A stretch of 64,000 nt of DNA from Bacteroidales bacterium (GTDB lineage: Bacteria; Bacteroidota; Bacteroidia; Bacteroidales; UBA932), in contig JALCKZ010000001.1 of the NCBI GenBank assembly GCA_022647615.1, positions 1,848,178 to 1,912,177 on the forward strand, given 5' to 3'. Below, piece after piece: positions 1 through 8,447 of the stretch. The notes below the pieces were generated by a model. It made no database searches. It was not told the origin of the DNA and saw only the letters and a list, made by a program, of their open reading frames with translations. How positions within the stretch are numbered: position 1 is the stretch's first letter; the number at the start of each line of letters is the position of its first letter. The position numbers were made by a program, and so were the translations under genes.

Positions 1-783
1 AAACAGGAAACTCTAGAAAAATATTACTTATATGGAGGGTTACCTGCTGTTGCTCAATTAGAGAAACCAGAAGATAAACAGAAATATCTCAAAGATGTTT
101 ACGAAACAGTCTATCTCAAAGACGTTTTGCAACGCAATCGTCTTAAAAATGCTGATGGGTTGCGCGAACTTGTTAGAATTTTAGCTTCAACCATGGGTAG
201 CAGTATGAATGCATTAAGAATCTCAAACACATTCAAATCTGTAAGCAATATTGAGATTGGCACAAACACCATAAGCCGTTATCTCGAGTACCTACAAGAT
301 TCATTTATTATAAGTGAATCTTTGCGCTATGACGTTAAAGGCAGAAAATACATAGGCACTGAGACTAAATACTATTTTGAGGACCTTGGCATTAGAAATG
401 CGGTTATTGGCTTCCGACAAATTGAATTTAATCACACGATGGAGAATGTAATTTACAACGAATTGTGTAAGATGGGATACAACGTAGACATTGGACTCGT
501 TAAAACATTCAGCCGAGATGATACTGGTAAAATCACTCGCAAGAATCTTGAGATAGACTTTGTTGTGAACCGTCACGATCAGCGTTTATATATTCAGTCT
601 GCCTATCGGATGCCAGATGAAGAGAAACTTGAACAAGAATTGGCATCATTCCGCAACCTGTCGGACGGATTTCGCAAGATCCTCATTGAAGGAGACAGAT
701 ACATCACTCATTATAACGAGGAAGGAATACTAGTGATGAGTCTATATGACTTCCTTCTAAAAGGTTTAATCGATAACAATTAA
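1..783 (+). CDS. AAA ATPase with DUF4143 C-terminal region (5' end outside window)
   Basis: The frame is open from base 1 without a start, so only the last 260 residues are seen. The stretches YLYGGLPAVAQL and YLKDVLQRNRL and the later nuclease-like segment LEIDFVVN are typical of the C-terminal DUF4143 half of AAA ATPases, which are common in Bacteroidales genomes. The P-loop would lie to the left of the window. These proteins are often called ATP-binding proteins of unknown role. A second, complete member of the family lies at 51504-52808. The gene precedes a defence pair, but nothing ties it to that pair. Family assignment is good; function is unknown. Confidence 0.75.
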   Translation, partial: KQETLEKYYLYGGLPAVAQLEKPEDKQKYLKDVYETVYLKDVLQRNRLKNADGLRELVRILASTMGSSMNALRISNTFKSVSNIEIGTNTISRYLEYLQDSFIISESLRYDVKGRKYIGTETKYYFEDLGIRNAVIGFRQIEFNHTMENVIYNELCKMGYNVDIGLVKTFSRDDTGKITRKNLEIDFVVNRHDQRLYIQSAYRMPDEEKLEQELASFRNLSDGFRKILIEGDRYITHYNEEGILVMSLYDFLLKGLIDNN

Positions 784-796
784 CGAAACAGTTATA

Positions 797-1030
797 ATGA
801 TGAAAAATTTTATGGACAATGCAATGCGGATTACTTCTATTCTGACAGCTATCTATCAGGAGTACTCTGTCAATATCTACAAAAACATCAACACCGCAAG
901 GAAGTATGCTGTGGTAGAATTCGAGAAGATTGAGCTCGACTCCTCTTCCCTTCACTCTTCTCGCAAAGCATACACCCCAGAGACAAGGTATGATGCACAG
1001 TATTCAACGATAAATGATTTAATCATATGA
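797..1030 (+). CDS. small hypothetical protein upstream of gajA
   Basis: This 77-residue frame ends in an ATGA overlap with the start of the next gene, a layout that suggests translational coupling. It has no recognisable domain, signal peptide or membrane segment. Its N-terminal half (about 1-45) looks like ordinary helical protein and its tail is Ser/Tyr-rich. It may be a genuine small partner, or the relic of a longer gene. No homologue comes to mind. The overlap with the following start codon is the main reason to keep it. Confidence 0.4.
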   Translation: MMKNFMDNAMRITSILTAIYQEYSVNIYKNINTARKYAVVEFEKIELDSSSLHSSRKAYTPETRYDAQYSTINDLII

Positions 1031-2796
1031 TATTAAGCAAAGTATATATTGCTGGATTTCGCAACTTCAAAGAGGTCACTGTCAATTTCAATGAACATAG
1101 TTTAATCATTGGAGCAAATGACGTAGGGAAAACAAACTTAATATATGCATTGAGACTTCTACTTGATCGAGGTTTCTCTGATTATGATTTTGAATTGAAA
1201 GAGTCTGATTTCTATGCATATGAAGACACCAAAGCCATTACCATAAAAGCCTTCCTCTCTAACATTACCGAGGATTGTGTTGTTGCAAGGATGAGAGGGA
1301 AACTAAGCGATGATGGGGATTTAGTTTTGCAGTACAAGGCAGAGTTAGATAATGGTAAGGTTAGTTACAAATTCTTTTGTGGCAAAAGCGATACAGAAGA
1401 AGATTTGAAGGAAATTGATAGTCCATATTATCGGAAGTATCTCAATCTGAAGTATATCAGCAGTAGAAGAGAATTTTGGGGGTATATCAATAAAACAAAG
1501 AATGATCTCCTTCTCCAAGCTAAAGGTGATAGAAGTGCAGAGAATGTCGAAATCGATGATAGATTATATGCAGAGATTGAAGAAAAACTTAAGGAGGTTG
1601 ATGATAAGATACCTCAATTGTCGTATGTTAAGAATGCTACCGACCATCTTAACGAAGAGTTGAATAAGCTATCAATACATAACAATGAACAGCAAATTGT
1701 ATTTGATGTAGCATCAACAGATGTTGATAGAGTAATTACGAATGTATCTGTCACATCTAAACATGGAGAGAAAAAAATGCTCATCGGTGGTGAGGGTCGC
1801 ATCAATCAGATCTATCTTTCTCTATGGGCTTCGCAAAATCAGCATACGGATATTTCTAATGAGATATCAATCATTGTAATAGAGGAACCAGAAGCATATC
1901 TACACCCGCATCAGCAAAGAGAGCTTGCAGCATATTTAGGAAGAACCCTACAGGGACAAGTAATCTTAACAAGTCACTCTCCATATGTTGTTAATGAATT
2001 TAGTCCAAACTCAATAATCCGCCTGTACAAGAAAACTAGTAATAATACACTCGTTGCTTCAAATGGTTGTTCAGAAGTAATTGAGGAAGGATTTGAGGAC
2101 TTTGGATATCGTATGAGTGTAATTCCAGCAGAGGCTTTCTTCTCGGATTACGTGATACTAGTTGAAGGTCCGTCAGAACTTATTCTTTATAAGACTTTAG
2201 CAAAACAAATAGAGATTAATTTAGATCGTCTAAATGTGTCTGTTATGAGTGCTGAAGGCGTGGGCTTCAAAACATATATCAAGATACTAGATGCATTGGA
2301 AATCGAATGGGTGCTTCGAACAGATAATGATATTATGAAGATTCCTAATGTTGACGGATACAGATATGCTGGGGTTGAAAGGGGCTTATCGTTTCTTGAG
2401 CAATCTTATGAGATTGAGGCTGACGATCGAGCTATCATAGATGCAAATAAAGGAAAAATTCATGGATTCCCTAACATAGACAACATTGCAGAGGATGTCA
2501 AGACTTCTGCAAACTCTTTGATAGAGATCCTGGGCAAGTATGATATTTTACTTGCAACAATTGGATTAGAGGAAGATTTGTTCTATAGCCCAATTAAAAA
2601 GACACTAAAAGAATATTATGGCGAAGAACTGACTGATCAGGAGATAATTTCAAAAATGAAAGCAAAAAAGGCCATTAATATGTACGACTTTTTAAAGTCA
2701 AAAAAGGCAATTCTTAAAGAATTGAAGGATGACGCAATTGCAGAACCTCTAAGACGAGCAAAAAAACACATTGAAGAAATGTATGGTACCTACTGA
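1027..2796 (+). CDS. gajA: GajA-like OLD-family ATPase/TOPRIM endonuclease (Gabija defence)
   Basis: A 589-residue protein with an ABC-type ATPase followed by a TOPRIM nuclease. Seen: Walker A GANDVGKT at residues 29-36, the signature region near LSLWASQ (about 264-270), Walker B IEEPEAYLHP at 285-294, and the H-loop TSHSP near 315-319. The TOPRIM glutamate lies in VEGPSE (379-384) and the acidic pair in RTDND (431-435). In the Gabija system the OLD-family GajA nicks DNA and is regulated by nucleotide, and a UvrD-like GajB is its partner. Its length is close to described GajA proteins (about 580). The next gene is exactly such a helicase and overlaps this one. Inferred role: anti-phage defence. 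Confidence 0.82.
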   Translation: MILSKVYIAGFRNFKEVTVNFNEHSLIIGANDVGKTNLIYALRLLLDRGFSDYDFELKESDFYAYEDTKAITIKAFLSNITEDCVVARMRGKLSDDGDLVLQYKAELDNGKVSYKFFCGKSDTEEDLKEIDSPYYRKYLNLKYISSRREFWGYINKTKNDLLLQAKGDRSAENVEIDDRLYAEIEEKLKEVDDKIPQLSYVKNATDHLNEELNKLSIHNNEQQIVFDVASTDVDRVITNVSVTSKHGEKKMLIGGEGRINQIYLSLWASQNQHTDISNEISIIVIEEPEAYLHPHQQRELAAYLGRTLQGQVILTSHSPYVVNEFSPNSIIRLYKKTSNNTLVASNGCSEVIEEGFEDFGYRMSVIPAEAFFSDYVILVEGPSELILYKTLAKQIEINLDRLNVSVMSAEGVGFKTYIKILDALEIEWVLRTDNDIMKIPNVDGYRYAGVERGLSFLEQSYEIEADDRAIIDANKGKIHGFPNIDNIAEDVKTSANSLIEILGKYDILLATIGLEEDLFYSPIKKTLKEYYGEELTDQEIISKMKAKKAINMYDFLKSKKAILKELKDDAIAEPLRRAKKHIEEMYGTY

Positions 2797-4435
2797 TATT
2801 CAAAAAGACATCATTAGACATGAAGGAAACACAGTAGTTCTTGCTTCTCCTGGCAGCGGAAAAACATTTGTTATTTCTGAGATGATAAGACGTGTCATCA
2901 AAAGCGACAATCTGTTACCATACCAAGGAGTGATAGCTATATCATATACACGAAAAGCATCTGCTAATCTAAAAAATCGCACCATTGGTGATGGTATCAT
3001 ACAAAAGAACTCCTTTTTTGGCACAATAGACAATTTCTGTTTGACACAGATAATTGAGAGTTTTGGATGTTATGTTTTTGGCCATCCACAGAAAGAGCTG
3101 GAAATAATTGGAATTAAAGACTTGTCAAAAGATGACATCCCAAAATTTGAATGGATAAGAGAAGAACATCCCGACTATTGCGATATTGAAGAAGGACAAA
3201 TATCTGATTTATCTTCACTATTCATTAATGGGCATGTGTTGGTTGAAAGCCTTGAGTTAGTTGCTCTTCATATCATTCAGAACTGCAAAGCATGCAGAAA
3301 CTATATCTGCGCTAGATATAAGTACATATTTATTGACGAATATCAAGATGCAGACACATATACAAATGCAATATTTCTTCTTCTTGTAGAAATAGGGTTA
3401 ATAGGTGTAGCAGTTGGCGACGAGAACCAATCGATTTTTGGTTTTGCACATAAGGATAGCAGATATTTAAGAGAATTAAAAGTGAATCCAAAGTTTACTG
3501 CATTTACCTTGAACGAAAATTTTCGTTGTGCGATTCCAATAATAAATTATTCAAACCGACTTCTAGATAAAAACTCTCCTTTACTTAAAACGGATCAAGA
3601 TGCGGTTTTCCTATTGCGACTTGAAGGGGCAGAAGACAAAATTGCAGAGTTTATTGATTACAATATATCATCTATTCGTAAGAATTGGCAAGTTTCGGAT
3701 AATTGCAAAATAGCAATACTGGTGAGAAATGGGAGAACCCAAAAGATAATTCATGAAACACTTTCAACCCCTCATCGAGTGGTTGAAACAACAAGACTTG
3801 ACGAAGATCTAAATCCAAGATCTCGTCTGTATACGTTTCTCCTTCGTTTTTATTTTGATGAATCTATGCCTTTCATAAGCGTCTTAGACGAATATGTGGA
3901 TTTTGAAGTCCTTTCTCATTATGACAAAAAACGTCTGATTGAGGAAAGTCTTATTATTAGATCTATAGAAGATGACAATTATGATGAGTTGTCTATTCAT
4001 TTTAAGAGAGTTGCCGACATCATATTGCCAAGAATCGGAGATGTCTCATCAATGATTAAATTGAAGAATGTTCTTGAGGACGAAAATGCTCTTAACTCAT
4101 ATATGCCAGTAGATGCAAATGAAGTACAGTTGATGACACTCCATAAATCTAAAGGATTAGAGTTTGATGTAGTAATTCATTTAAATGTGTGCGAATGGGA
4201 ATTACCTATGAAGAAGATTGAGAATAATGATTTTAATAATCCTCTCTATCCAGATTGGGAGCAAGACTTGAATCTTCACTATGTGGGAATCACAAGGGCA
4301 AAAAAGGCCTGCATAATGATTCGAGGTTCAAAAAGAACAAATAGCCAAGACGTGTTGAAGTCTGCTCAAGATTCTGAATTTTTGAGCATCAATAATTTGC
4401 AGAATTTAAGAAGAGAAATAAATCAGAAATCATAA
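2783..4435 (+). CDS. gajB: GajB-like UvrD/Rep-family helicase (Gabija defence)
   Basis: A superfamily 1 helicase of 550 residues from the ATG at 2783. An upstream TTG at 2771 is possible, but the ATG fits the helicase N-terminus and leaves a 14-nt overlap with gajA. Motifs in order: ASPGSGKT (21-28, Walker A), FIDEYQDAD (motif II), VGDENQSIFGF (motif III), LNENFRC (motif IV), LMTLHKSKGLEFD (motif V) and YVGITRAKKA (motif VI). All appear intact, so ATPase activity is expected. In Gabija, GajB binds the GajA tetramer and senses DNA ends or products. It is slightly longer than typical GajB (about 500). The overlapping pair argues for one operon. Confidence 0.82.
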   Translation: MVPTDIQKDIIRHEGNTVVLASPGSGKTFVISEMIRRVIKSDNLLPYQGVIAISYTRKASANLKNRTIGDGIIQKNSFFGTIDNFCLTQIIESFGCYVFGHPQKELEIIGIKDLSKDDIPKFEWIREEHPDYCDIEEGQISDLSSLFINGHVLVESLELVALHIIQNCKACRNYICARYKYIFIDEYQDADTYTNAIFLLLVEIGLIGVAVGDENQSIFGFAHKDSRYLRELKVNPKFTAFTLNENFRCAIPIINYSNRLLDKNSPLLKTDQDAVFLLRLEGAEDKIAEFIDYNISSIRKNWQVSDNCKIAILVRNGRTQKIIHETLSTPHRVVETTRLDEDLNPRSRLYTFLLRFYFDESMPFISVLDEYVDFEVLSHYDKKRLIEESLIIRSIEDDNYDELSIHFKRVADIILPRIGDVSSMIKLKNVLEDENALNSYMPVDANEVQLMTLHKSKGLEFDVVIHLNVCEWELPMKKIENNDFNNPLYPDWEQDLNLHYVGITRAKKACIMIRGSKRTNSQDVLKSAQDSEFLSINNLQNLRREINQKS

Positions 4436-4478
4436 TAAGACAGATTCGTCATCCGAAAAATATGGCTTGGAGGTATAA

Positions 4479-4751
4479 GAACAAGTTACGAAACAACTCT
4501 TAATTTCCAATTTTCTCCTACTAGAAGGCAAATCTCTTTCCGACTACAACAAGCAATTCTTCTCCTACCTAAAAATATGCAATTTTAGGGAAAGAGAAGA
4601 AAGCCAATGTCGCAGTCATTTCTACAACAAACTTATCAAAGAATATATAAAACACAAGAATTATGGAAATAACCAATCACAATCATTCGATCGACGTGGA
4701 AAAGTTGAAGTCCCAGATACTGCAACGTCGAACTATAAGGGACCGTTTTAA
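4479..4751 (+). pseudogene. possible C-terminal relic of an unidentified mobile-element gene
   Basis: After a stop at 4476-4478, one frame stays open to a TAA at 4749-4751 with no start codon at its head. It reads like real protein, with stretches such as EGKSLSDYNKQFF and FREREESQCRSHFYNKL. It overlaps the next fragment by 89 bases in another frame, so at least its tail is probably not native. I infer a decayed gene end from a phage or conjugative-element module. The product is unrecognised. Confidence 0.25.
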
Positions 4752-4902
4752 GTTTCCCTTGCCAAAAGAAGAAATCTATGACTATCTGCTGGCAGCACTT
4801 CAAGCCGAAGTAACCTTTCGTCACAGAGAATTTATCATTGAACGATGAAGTCGAGAATCAGCTAAATCAGCTTGCAACTGACAAACTATTGGAACTTTGA
4901 TG
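4663..4902 (+). pseudogene. truncated, frameshifted DnaC/IstB-like ATPase N-terminus
   Basis: The 61-residue frame from ATG 4663 to TGA at 4846-4848 resembles the N-terminus of DnaC-like P-loop ATPases found in Bacteroides mobile elements (segment KEEIYDYLLAALQAEV). Past the stop, another frame continues plausibly as NDEVENQLNQLA, which implies a frameshift near 4825-4845. The Walker A region that should follow is missing. The gene is therefore truncated by deletion or recombination with the deiminase fragment downstream. The ATPase assignment comes from remembered family pattern and is moderate. Confidence 0.4.
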
Positions 4903-5196
4903 AAGATTATGCTAATCGCTTCTTTGATTGTCTGGAGCCTCATTTCAAAAGCATCAAAAGAACTTCGCTATAAAGTGAAAGAACCAAATGAAAATAATTG
5001 GGCTTATGTGAACTGGCTCCAGACTGACAAGGTTCTAATTCTGCCAAAATTTGAAATTCCAGAAGATGAGCAGGCATTCCGCCAGATTGAAAAACTTATA
5101 CCATCATATAAAGGGCGCATCGAAATGGTTGATGCTCGTGACCTTGTGTGTCACGAAGGATGCTTCAATTGCTGCAGCTGGACGATAAGAGAATAA
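4903..5196 (+). pseudogene. C-terminal fragment of agmatine/peptidylarginine deiminase family
   Basis: From about 4970 the frame reads NWAYVNWLQTDKVLILP and ends GCFNCCSWTIRE. This matches the C-terminal end of PAD_porph/agmatine deiminases, where the catalytic Cys sits near GGxxHC-type residues. Only about 75 residues survive and the rest of the enzyme is absent. Upstream, another frame (4903-4974, beginning DEDYANRFFDCLEP) may be the preceding part of the same gene, separated by a frameshift near 4955-4970. This is non-functional debris within the fragment-rich 4.4-5.4 kb stretch. Confidence 0.5.
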
Positions 5197-5231
5197 AACC
5201 ATTATTAATTGCCAAATGAAATAACATTAAT

Positions 5232-5360
5232 ATGAGTAAATGTTTGACAGAAAAAATCATCAAAATGGAAAAATGGCCTGCCGCATACCGAAGCAGAAGC
5301 CTTATCAATGAGTGCTATGTTAACGCCCGCATCTGCATATTTCCAAAAAGTTACAAGTAA
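5232..5360 (+). other. short open frame of unknown origin (42 codons)
   Basis: ATG at 5232 to TAA at 5360, containing MEKWPAAYRSRS and LINECYVNAR. It overlaps the last bases of the convergent phosphotransferase gene. It may be another gene remnant rather than an expressed peptide. Nothing else is evident in 5197-5350. Confidence 0.2.
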
Positions 5361-6232
5361 TCCTCCATGTCATTTTCCAGAACATTTTTGGCAACAAACT
5401 GCATAAACCTGTTAAACAATTCTTTGTTTTTCTCTCTGGTAACCCACATAACGCGTAAAATCGTGTAAGGAAGGAGTTTGCGGTCCAATGCTCTTCTCTC
5501 TTCATCTGTTTTAACACCAAAATATTCACGCGTAAAAATTCTCCAGAACTGGTGATACTGCGCGGAAGTAATATGAAACATCTCCAAAACGCCATCTTGA
5601 GGAATATAATTAAACATCATTGTAAACCCTATGTCATACAATGGATTACCAAAAGTAAAATCTGCAGTATCAATCCACAGATTGTGAGTTCCATCTGAAA
5701 TAATATTTCCTATATGCAAATCTCCATGGAGACATGTGTAAGTTTCAGGAGTAGAATTTACAACGTCTCTCAATGATTTTCTCTCATCTTCATCTATTCC
5801 AACGTATGTATCAATTGTCTCCAAAGATCTTTTCACAACTGAAGGAATTAACGGATAATCCTCTGGATGACAAGGAGTAGCATGCAGCTTTTTACACTCA
5901 TTTACAAACATCAAAGAGTACTCTTCTAATTTATCCGGATTGTCGCTTATCAGCCGCGCAAAAGACTTCTTATTAACTATCCTCTCAAACAGCAAACCAT
6001 TACGTTTCTCTCCGTCAGTCATTTGTACGGTTACAATATCACCGGCTCTAGGGGTTGTGATACCCATTTTAATAAGAGCTTTATTCATAGCTTGCTCTCT
6101 AATACTCTCATCATCAGCTAATAGAGGCTTATATACTTTAAGCATTGTATGACCGTCGCGATGATTATAAGTTACAGAGGTAGCTCCCTCTCCAGACTGA
6201 GCGTAGCCTTCTAGAGTAATAATTTTTTCCAT
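5351..6232 (-). CDS. APH-fold phosphotransferase family protein (TIGR02172-like)
   Basis: A 293-residue kinase-like protein. The Brenner motif LHGDLHIGNI and the metal-binding-type segment WIDTADFTFGNPLYDIG are visible, as in aminoglycoside/choline kinase-fold enzymes. The N-terminal GEGATSVTYNHRDG resembles the nucleotide loop of the TIGR02172 family, whose substrate is not known. I chose the start MEKIITLEG at 6232 rather than the in-frame ATG at 6259. A good -7 box on this strand (TACTTTTG, 6257-6264) would place transcription start downstream of 6259. Divergent from ogt. Antibiotic resistance should not be inferred from the fold alone. Confidence 0.75.
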   Translation of the reverse strand: MEKIITLEGYAQSGEGATSVTYNHRDGHTMLKVYKPLLADDESIREQAMNKALIKMGITTPRAGDIVTVQMTDGEKRNGLLFERIVNKKSFARLISDNPDKLEEYSLMFVNECKKLHATPCHPEDYPLIPSVVKRSLETIDTYVGIDEDERKSLRDVVNSTPETYTCLHGDLHIGNIISDGTHNLWIDTADFTFGNPLYDIGFTMMFNYIPQDGVLEMFHITSAQYHQFWRIFTREYFGVKTDEERRALDRKLLPYTILRVMWVTREKNKELFNRFMQFVAKNVLENDMEDYL

Positions 6233-6256
6233 TTGTTTGAGTCTTATTAGGTTAAA

Positions 6257-6293
6257 CAAAAGTAACCATAAACTTTATAAGTTATTACATTTG
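6257..6293. promoter_or_regulatory. divergent promoters (phosphotransferase / ogt)
   Basis: Two Bacteroidetes-type -7 boxes face away from each other: TACTTTTG on the minus strand (6257-6264) and TACATTTG on the plus strand (6286-6293). Each lies a short, normal distance from its start codon. Confidence 0.5.
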
Positions 6294-6308
6294 TAGAAAT
6301 GTAAAGCA

Positions 6309-6866
6309 ATGGCTATAATTCAAATATATAATCTTAATACTCCCGACGGAGAACTCATCCTGGGCTCTTGCGGGGAAATGCTGTGCATGTGCGACTGGGC
6401 TCTGGAGCCACGGCACAACAAGATTAGTAAACGCATTTCAAAAATTTTGGGAGCGGAATTCACAAAAGTTGAGTATAACACAATTACAGCTTGCAACAAA
6501 AAAACAAAGAGCGACAATTCTCTGATTAACAAAACAATAAAAGAACTTAAAGAATACTTTGCAGGCAAGCGGAAAGAGTTTGACATTCCCCTATTGTTTG
6601 CAGGCACAGATTTTCAAAAGAAAGTTTGGAATGAACTGCTGAAAATCCCTTATGGTCAGACAGTTTCATACATGGATATTGCCCGCAAAATTAAAAGACC
6701 AACTGCGGTAAGAGCCGTTGCCGGCGCGATTGGAGCAAATCCTATGTCAATCATTGTCCCTTGCCACAGAGTCATTGCAAGCAACAACACCTTAGGCGGT
6801 TACGCCGGCGGACTGAAGGCAAAAAAGCAGCTGCTAGAGAGAGAAAAGACGGCAGCAGGTGATTAA
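6309..6866 (+). CDS. ogt: methylated-DNA--protein-cysteine S-methyltransferase
   Basis: A 185-residue suicide DNA-repair protein that transfers alkyl groups from O6-alkylguanine to its own cysteine. The active-site motif IVPCHRVI is intact, preceded by the helix-turn-helix-like segment YGQTVSYMDIARKI and the Asn-hinge region IGANPMS. The N-terminal about 80 residues form the poorly conserved ribonuclease-like domain. It lacks the zinc-binding AdaA domain, so it is of the Ogt type rather than Ada. Monocistronic, with its own -7 box just upstream. Confidence 0.92.
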   Translation: MAIIQIYNLNTPDGELILGSCGEMLCMCDWALEPRHNKISKRISKILGAEFTKVEYNTITACNKKTKSDNSLINKTIKELKEYFAGKRKEFDIPLLFAGTDFQKKVWNELLKIPYGQTVSYMDIARKIKRPTAVRAVAGAIGANPMSIIVPCHRVIASNNTLGGYAGGLKAKKQLLEREKTAAGD

Positions 6867-6947
6867 ACTTAGTGTTTTTTAGGAAAAATCCATGTTTAAA
6901 GTAACAACACAAAAAATATTAATTCATAAGTGGAGCATAAAACTTTA

Positions 6948-8342
6948 ATGCAAAAAATAAAAATTATCATACTGGATTTTGACGGAACCATCGGTGACAC
7001 AGTAAAAGTCATTATAAACACTATGCAGGCTACAATCAGAGAGTTACACTTGCCCGCCCGTACAGATGAGCAGTGCAAAAAAATGATTGGACTCACTTTG
7101 ATGGATACTCCGGCTGCGCTCTTCCCGGAACTTCATAAAATGCCAAGTGAAGATTCTAATGAATTTTGTAAGCGTAAAGAACAATTAAGTACGTCATTTA
7201 CAGAAACATATCGCCGCATATTTTCCCAATTCAACACACCGGGAGCTGTAACTTTATTTCCAAAGGTTCTCCCTACTCTCAAAGAATTAAAAGAGCAAGG
7301 CATTATCCTCACGATAGCTAGCAGCAGAGGGAACGGCTCTCTTACTAAGTACGTAGAAGATTTGGGCATGAGCGATTTAATAAGCTATACTATTGGTGCT
7401 GACAATGTTAAGAACGCAAAGCCGGACCCGGAGCCGGTGCTGAAAACGCTGGAAAAATTCAATTGCAAACCATCGGAAGCGCTGGTTGTAGGGGACACAA
7501 AATATGACATCATGATGGGTGTAAATGCAGGCGCTCATACCTGCGGCGTCACATACGGAAACGGCACGCGCCAAGAGATTTTGGATGCCGGAGCAGAGCG
7601 CGTTGTGGATGATTTTGGAGAAATTATGATTGGACGTTATACCATGAATATAGAAAAAACAATACATAATCTGCAGCTGCACGGCTTTGAAGTTGAACTA
7701 GTTAGTACGGCTGCTGAAGCTCACTACAGAGTCATAAATCAGCTTGAAAAGTTACAGCCGCAAATTGTTGCGGCGGGAGATTCAATGACTTTGCTTGCAC
7801 TTAATGTGCTTGGTGAAGTCAAGGAACGCAGCCCAAAATTTTTGCAGACTTTCAGCTGCAAGGTAGATGCGCAGTTTGCGGGAACAACTGCACAAAGCTC
7901 AGCTACATCAGTGCCTGCCGCAGACTCTGCAACTGCAGAAATATCTCGCACCCAGCTAGTTGAAAACCGTCGCGAGGCACTACTTTCTGACCTTTTTATA
8001 ACAGGGGTTAACGGCATAAGTGAAGATGGAAGTTTGCACTGGATTGATATGACCGGTAACAGATGTGCCGCGGTAACCTTTGGGCCTAAGCATGTTATAC
8101 TGGTTGCCGGTACAAATAAAATCTCCCCAACCCCTGAGGCGGCAATAGAGCGCATCAGACAAATAGCTGCGCCACAGAATGTTAAACGCCATCCAAAGTT
8201 TAAAACACCATGCGCCGTAACCGGCAAATGCCAAGATTGCAACGCTCCAGATAGAATCTGCAATATATTCCTAAGCATTCCACGCTGCTTTCCCAAAGGA
8301 AGAATACATTTGATTCTGATTGATAAAGTGTTAGGACTCTAA
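6948..8342 (+). CDS. HAD-family phosphatase fused to a LUD-domain protein
   Basis: A 464-residue two-domain protein. Residues about 1-225 are a HAD hydrolase of the phosphoglycolate-phosphatase type: nucleophile motif LDFDGTIGDT, motif II ASSRGNG, Lys in NAKPDPEP, and acidic motif VVGDTKYD. Residues about 232-464 are a LUD (LutC/YkgG, DUF162) domain beginning MNIEKTIHNLQ, with DLFITGVNGISEDG and FGPKHVILVAGTNKI, and a Cys-rich tail (CAVTGKCQDCNAPDRIC). The internal Met at the junction suggests two ancestral genes joined in frame. About residues 311-336 are a Thr/Ser/Ala-rich insert. The start is ATG 6948; an in-frame GTG at 6930 is less likely. Substrate unknown. Confidence 0.78.
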   Translation: MQKIKIIILDFDGTIGDTVKVIINTMQATIRELHLPARTDEQCKKMIGLTLMDTPAALFPELHKMPSEDSNEFCKRKEQLSTSFTETYRRIFSQFNTPGAVTLFPKVLPTLKELKEQGIILTIASSRGNGSLTKYVEDLGMSDLISYTIGADNVKNAKPDPEPVLKTLEKFNCKPSEALVVGDTKYDIMMGVNAGAHTCGVTYGNGTRQEILDAGAERVVDDFGEIMIGRYTMNIEKTIHNLQLHGFEVELVSTAAEAHYRVINQLEKLQPQIVAAGDSMTLLALNVLGEVKERSPKFLQTFSCKVDAQFAGTTAQSSATSVPAADSATAEISRTQLVENRREALLSDLFITGVNGISEDGSLHWIDMTGNRCAAVTFGPKHVILVAGTNKISPTPEAAIERIRQIAAPQNVKRHPKFKTPCAVTGKCQDCNAPDRICNIFLSIPRCFPKGRIHLILIDKVLGL

Positions 8343-8401
8343 CACACGCTAATTTTGATTCTACTTAAAAGGTTGTAGAGAAATAATTATTACCTTGTGA
8401 A

Positions 8402-8434
8402 ATAAGATTAGATATAAGATTAATTATAAGATTA
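8402..8434 (+). repeat. three copies of ATAAGATTA at exact 12-bp spacing
   Basis: The nonamer occurs at 8402, 8414 and 8426 immediately upstream of the dipeptidase start (8448). It may be a simple AT-rich tandem array in the 5' leader, or a repeated binding site. Confidence 0.55.
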
Positions 8435-8447
8435 AAAGATAACTGAA

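Noticed and set aside
5351-6232. Aminoglycoside resistance gene
   Set aside because: Only the kinase fold and Brenner motif are shared. The sequence fits the TIGR02172-like family of unknown substrate and sits among housekeeping genes.
7739-8296. 185-codon minus-strand open frame
   Set aside because: Fully antisense to the LUD domain of an evident gene; composition of a shadow frame, no start context or domain.
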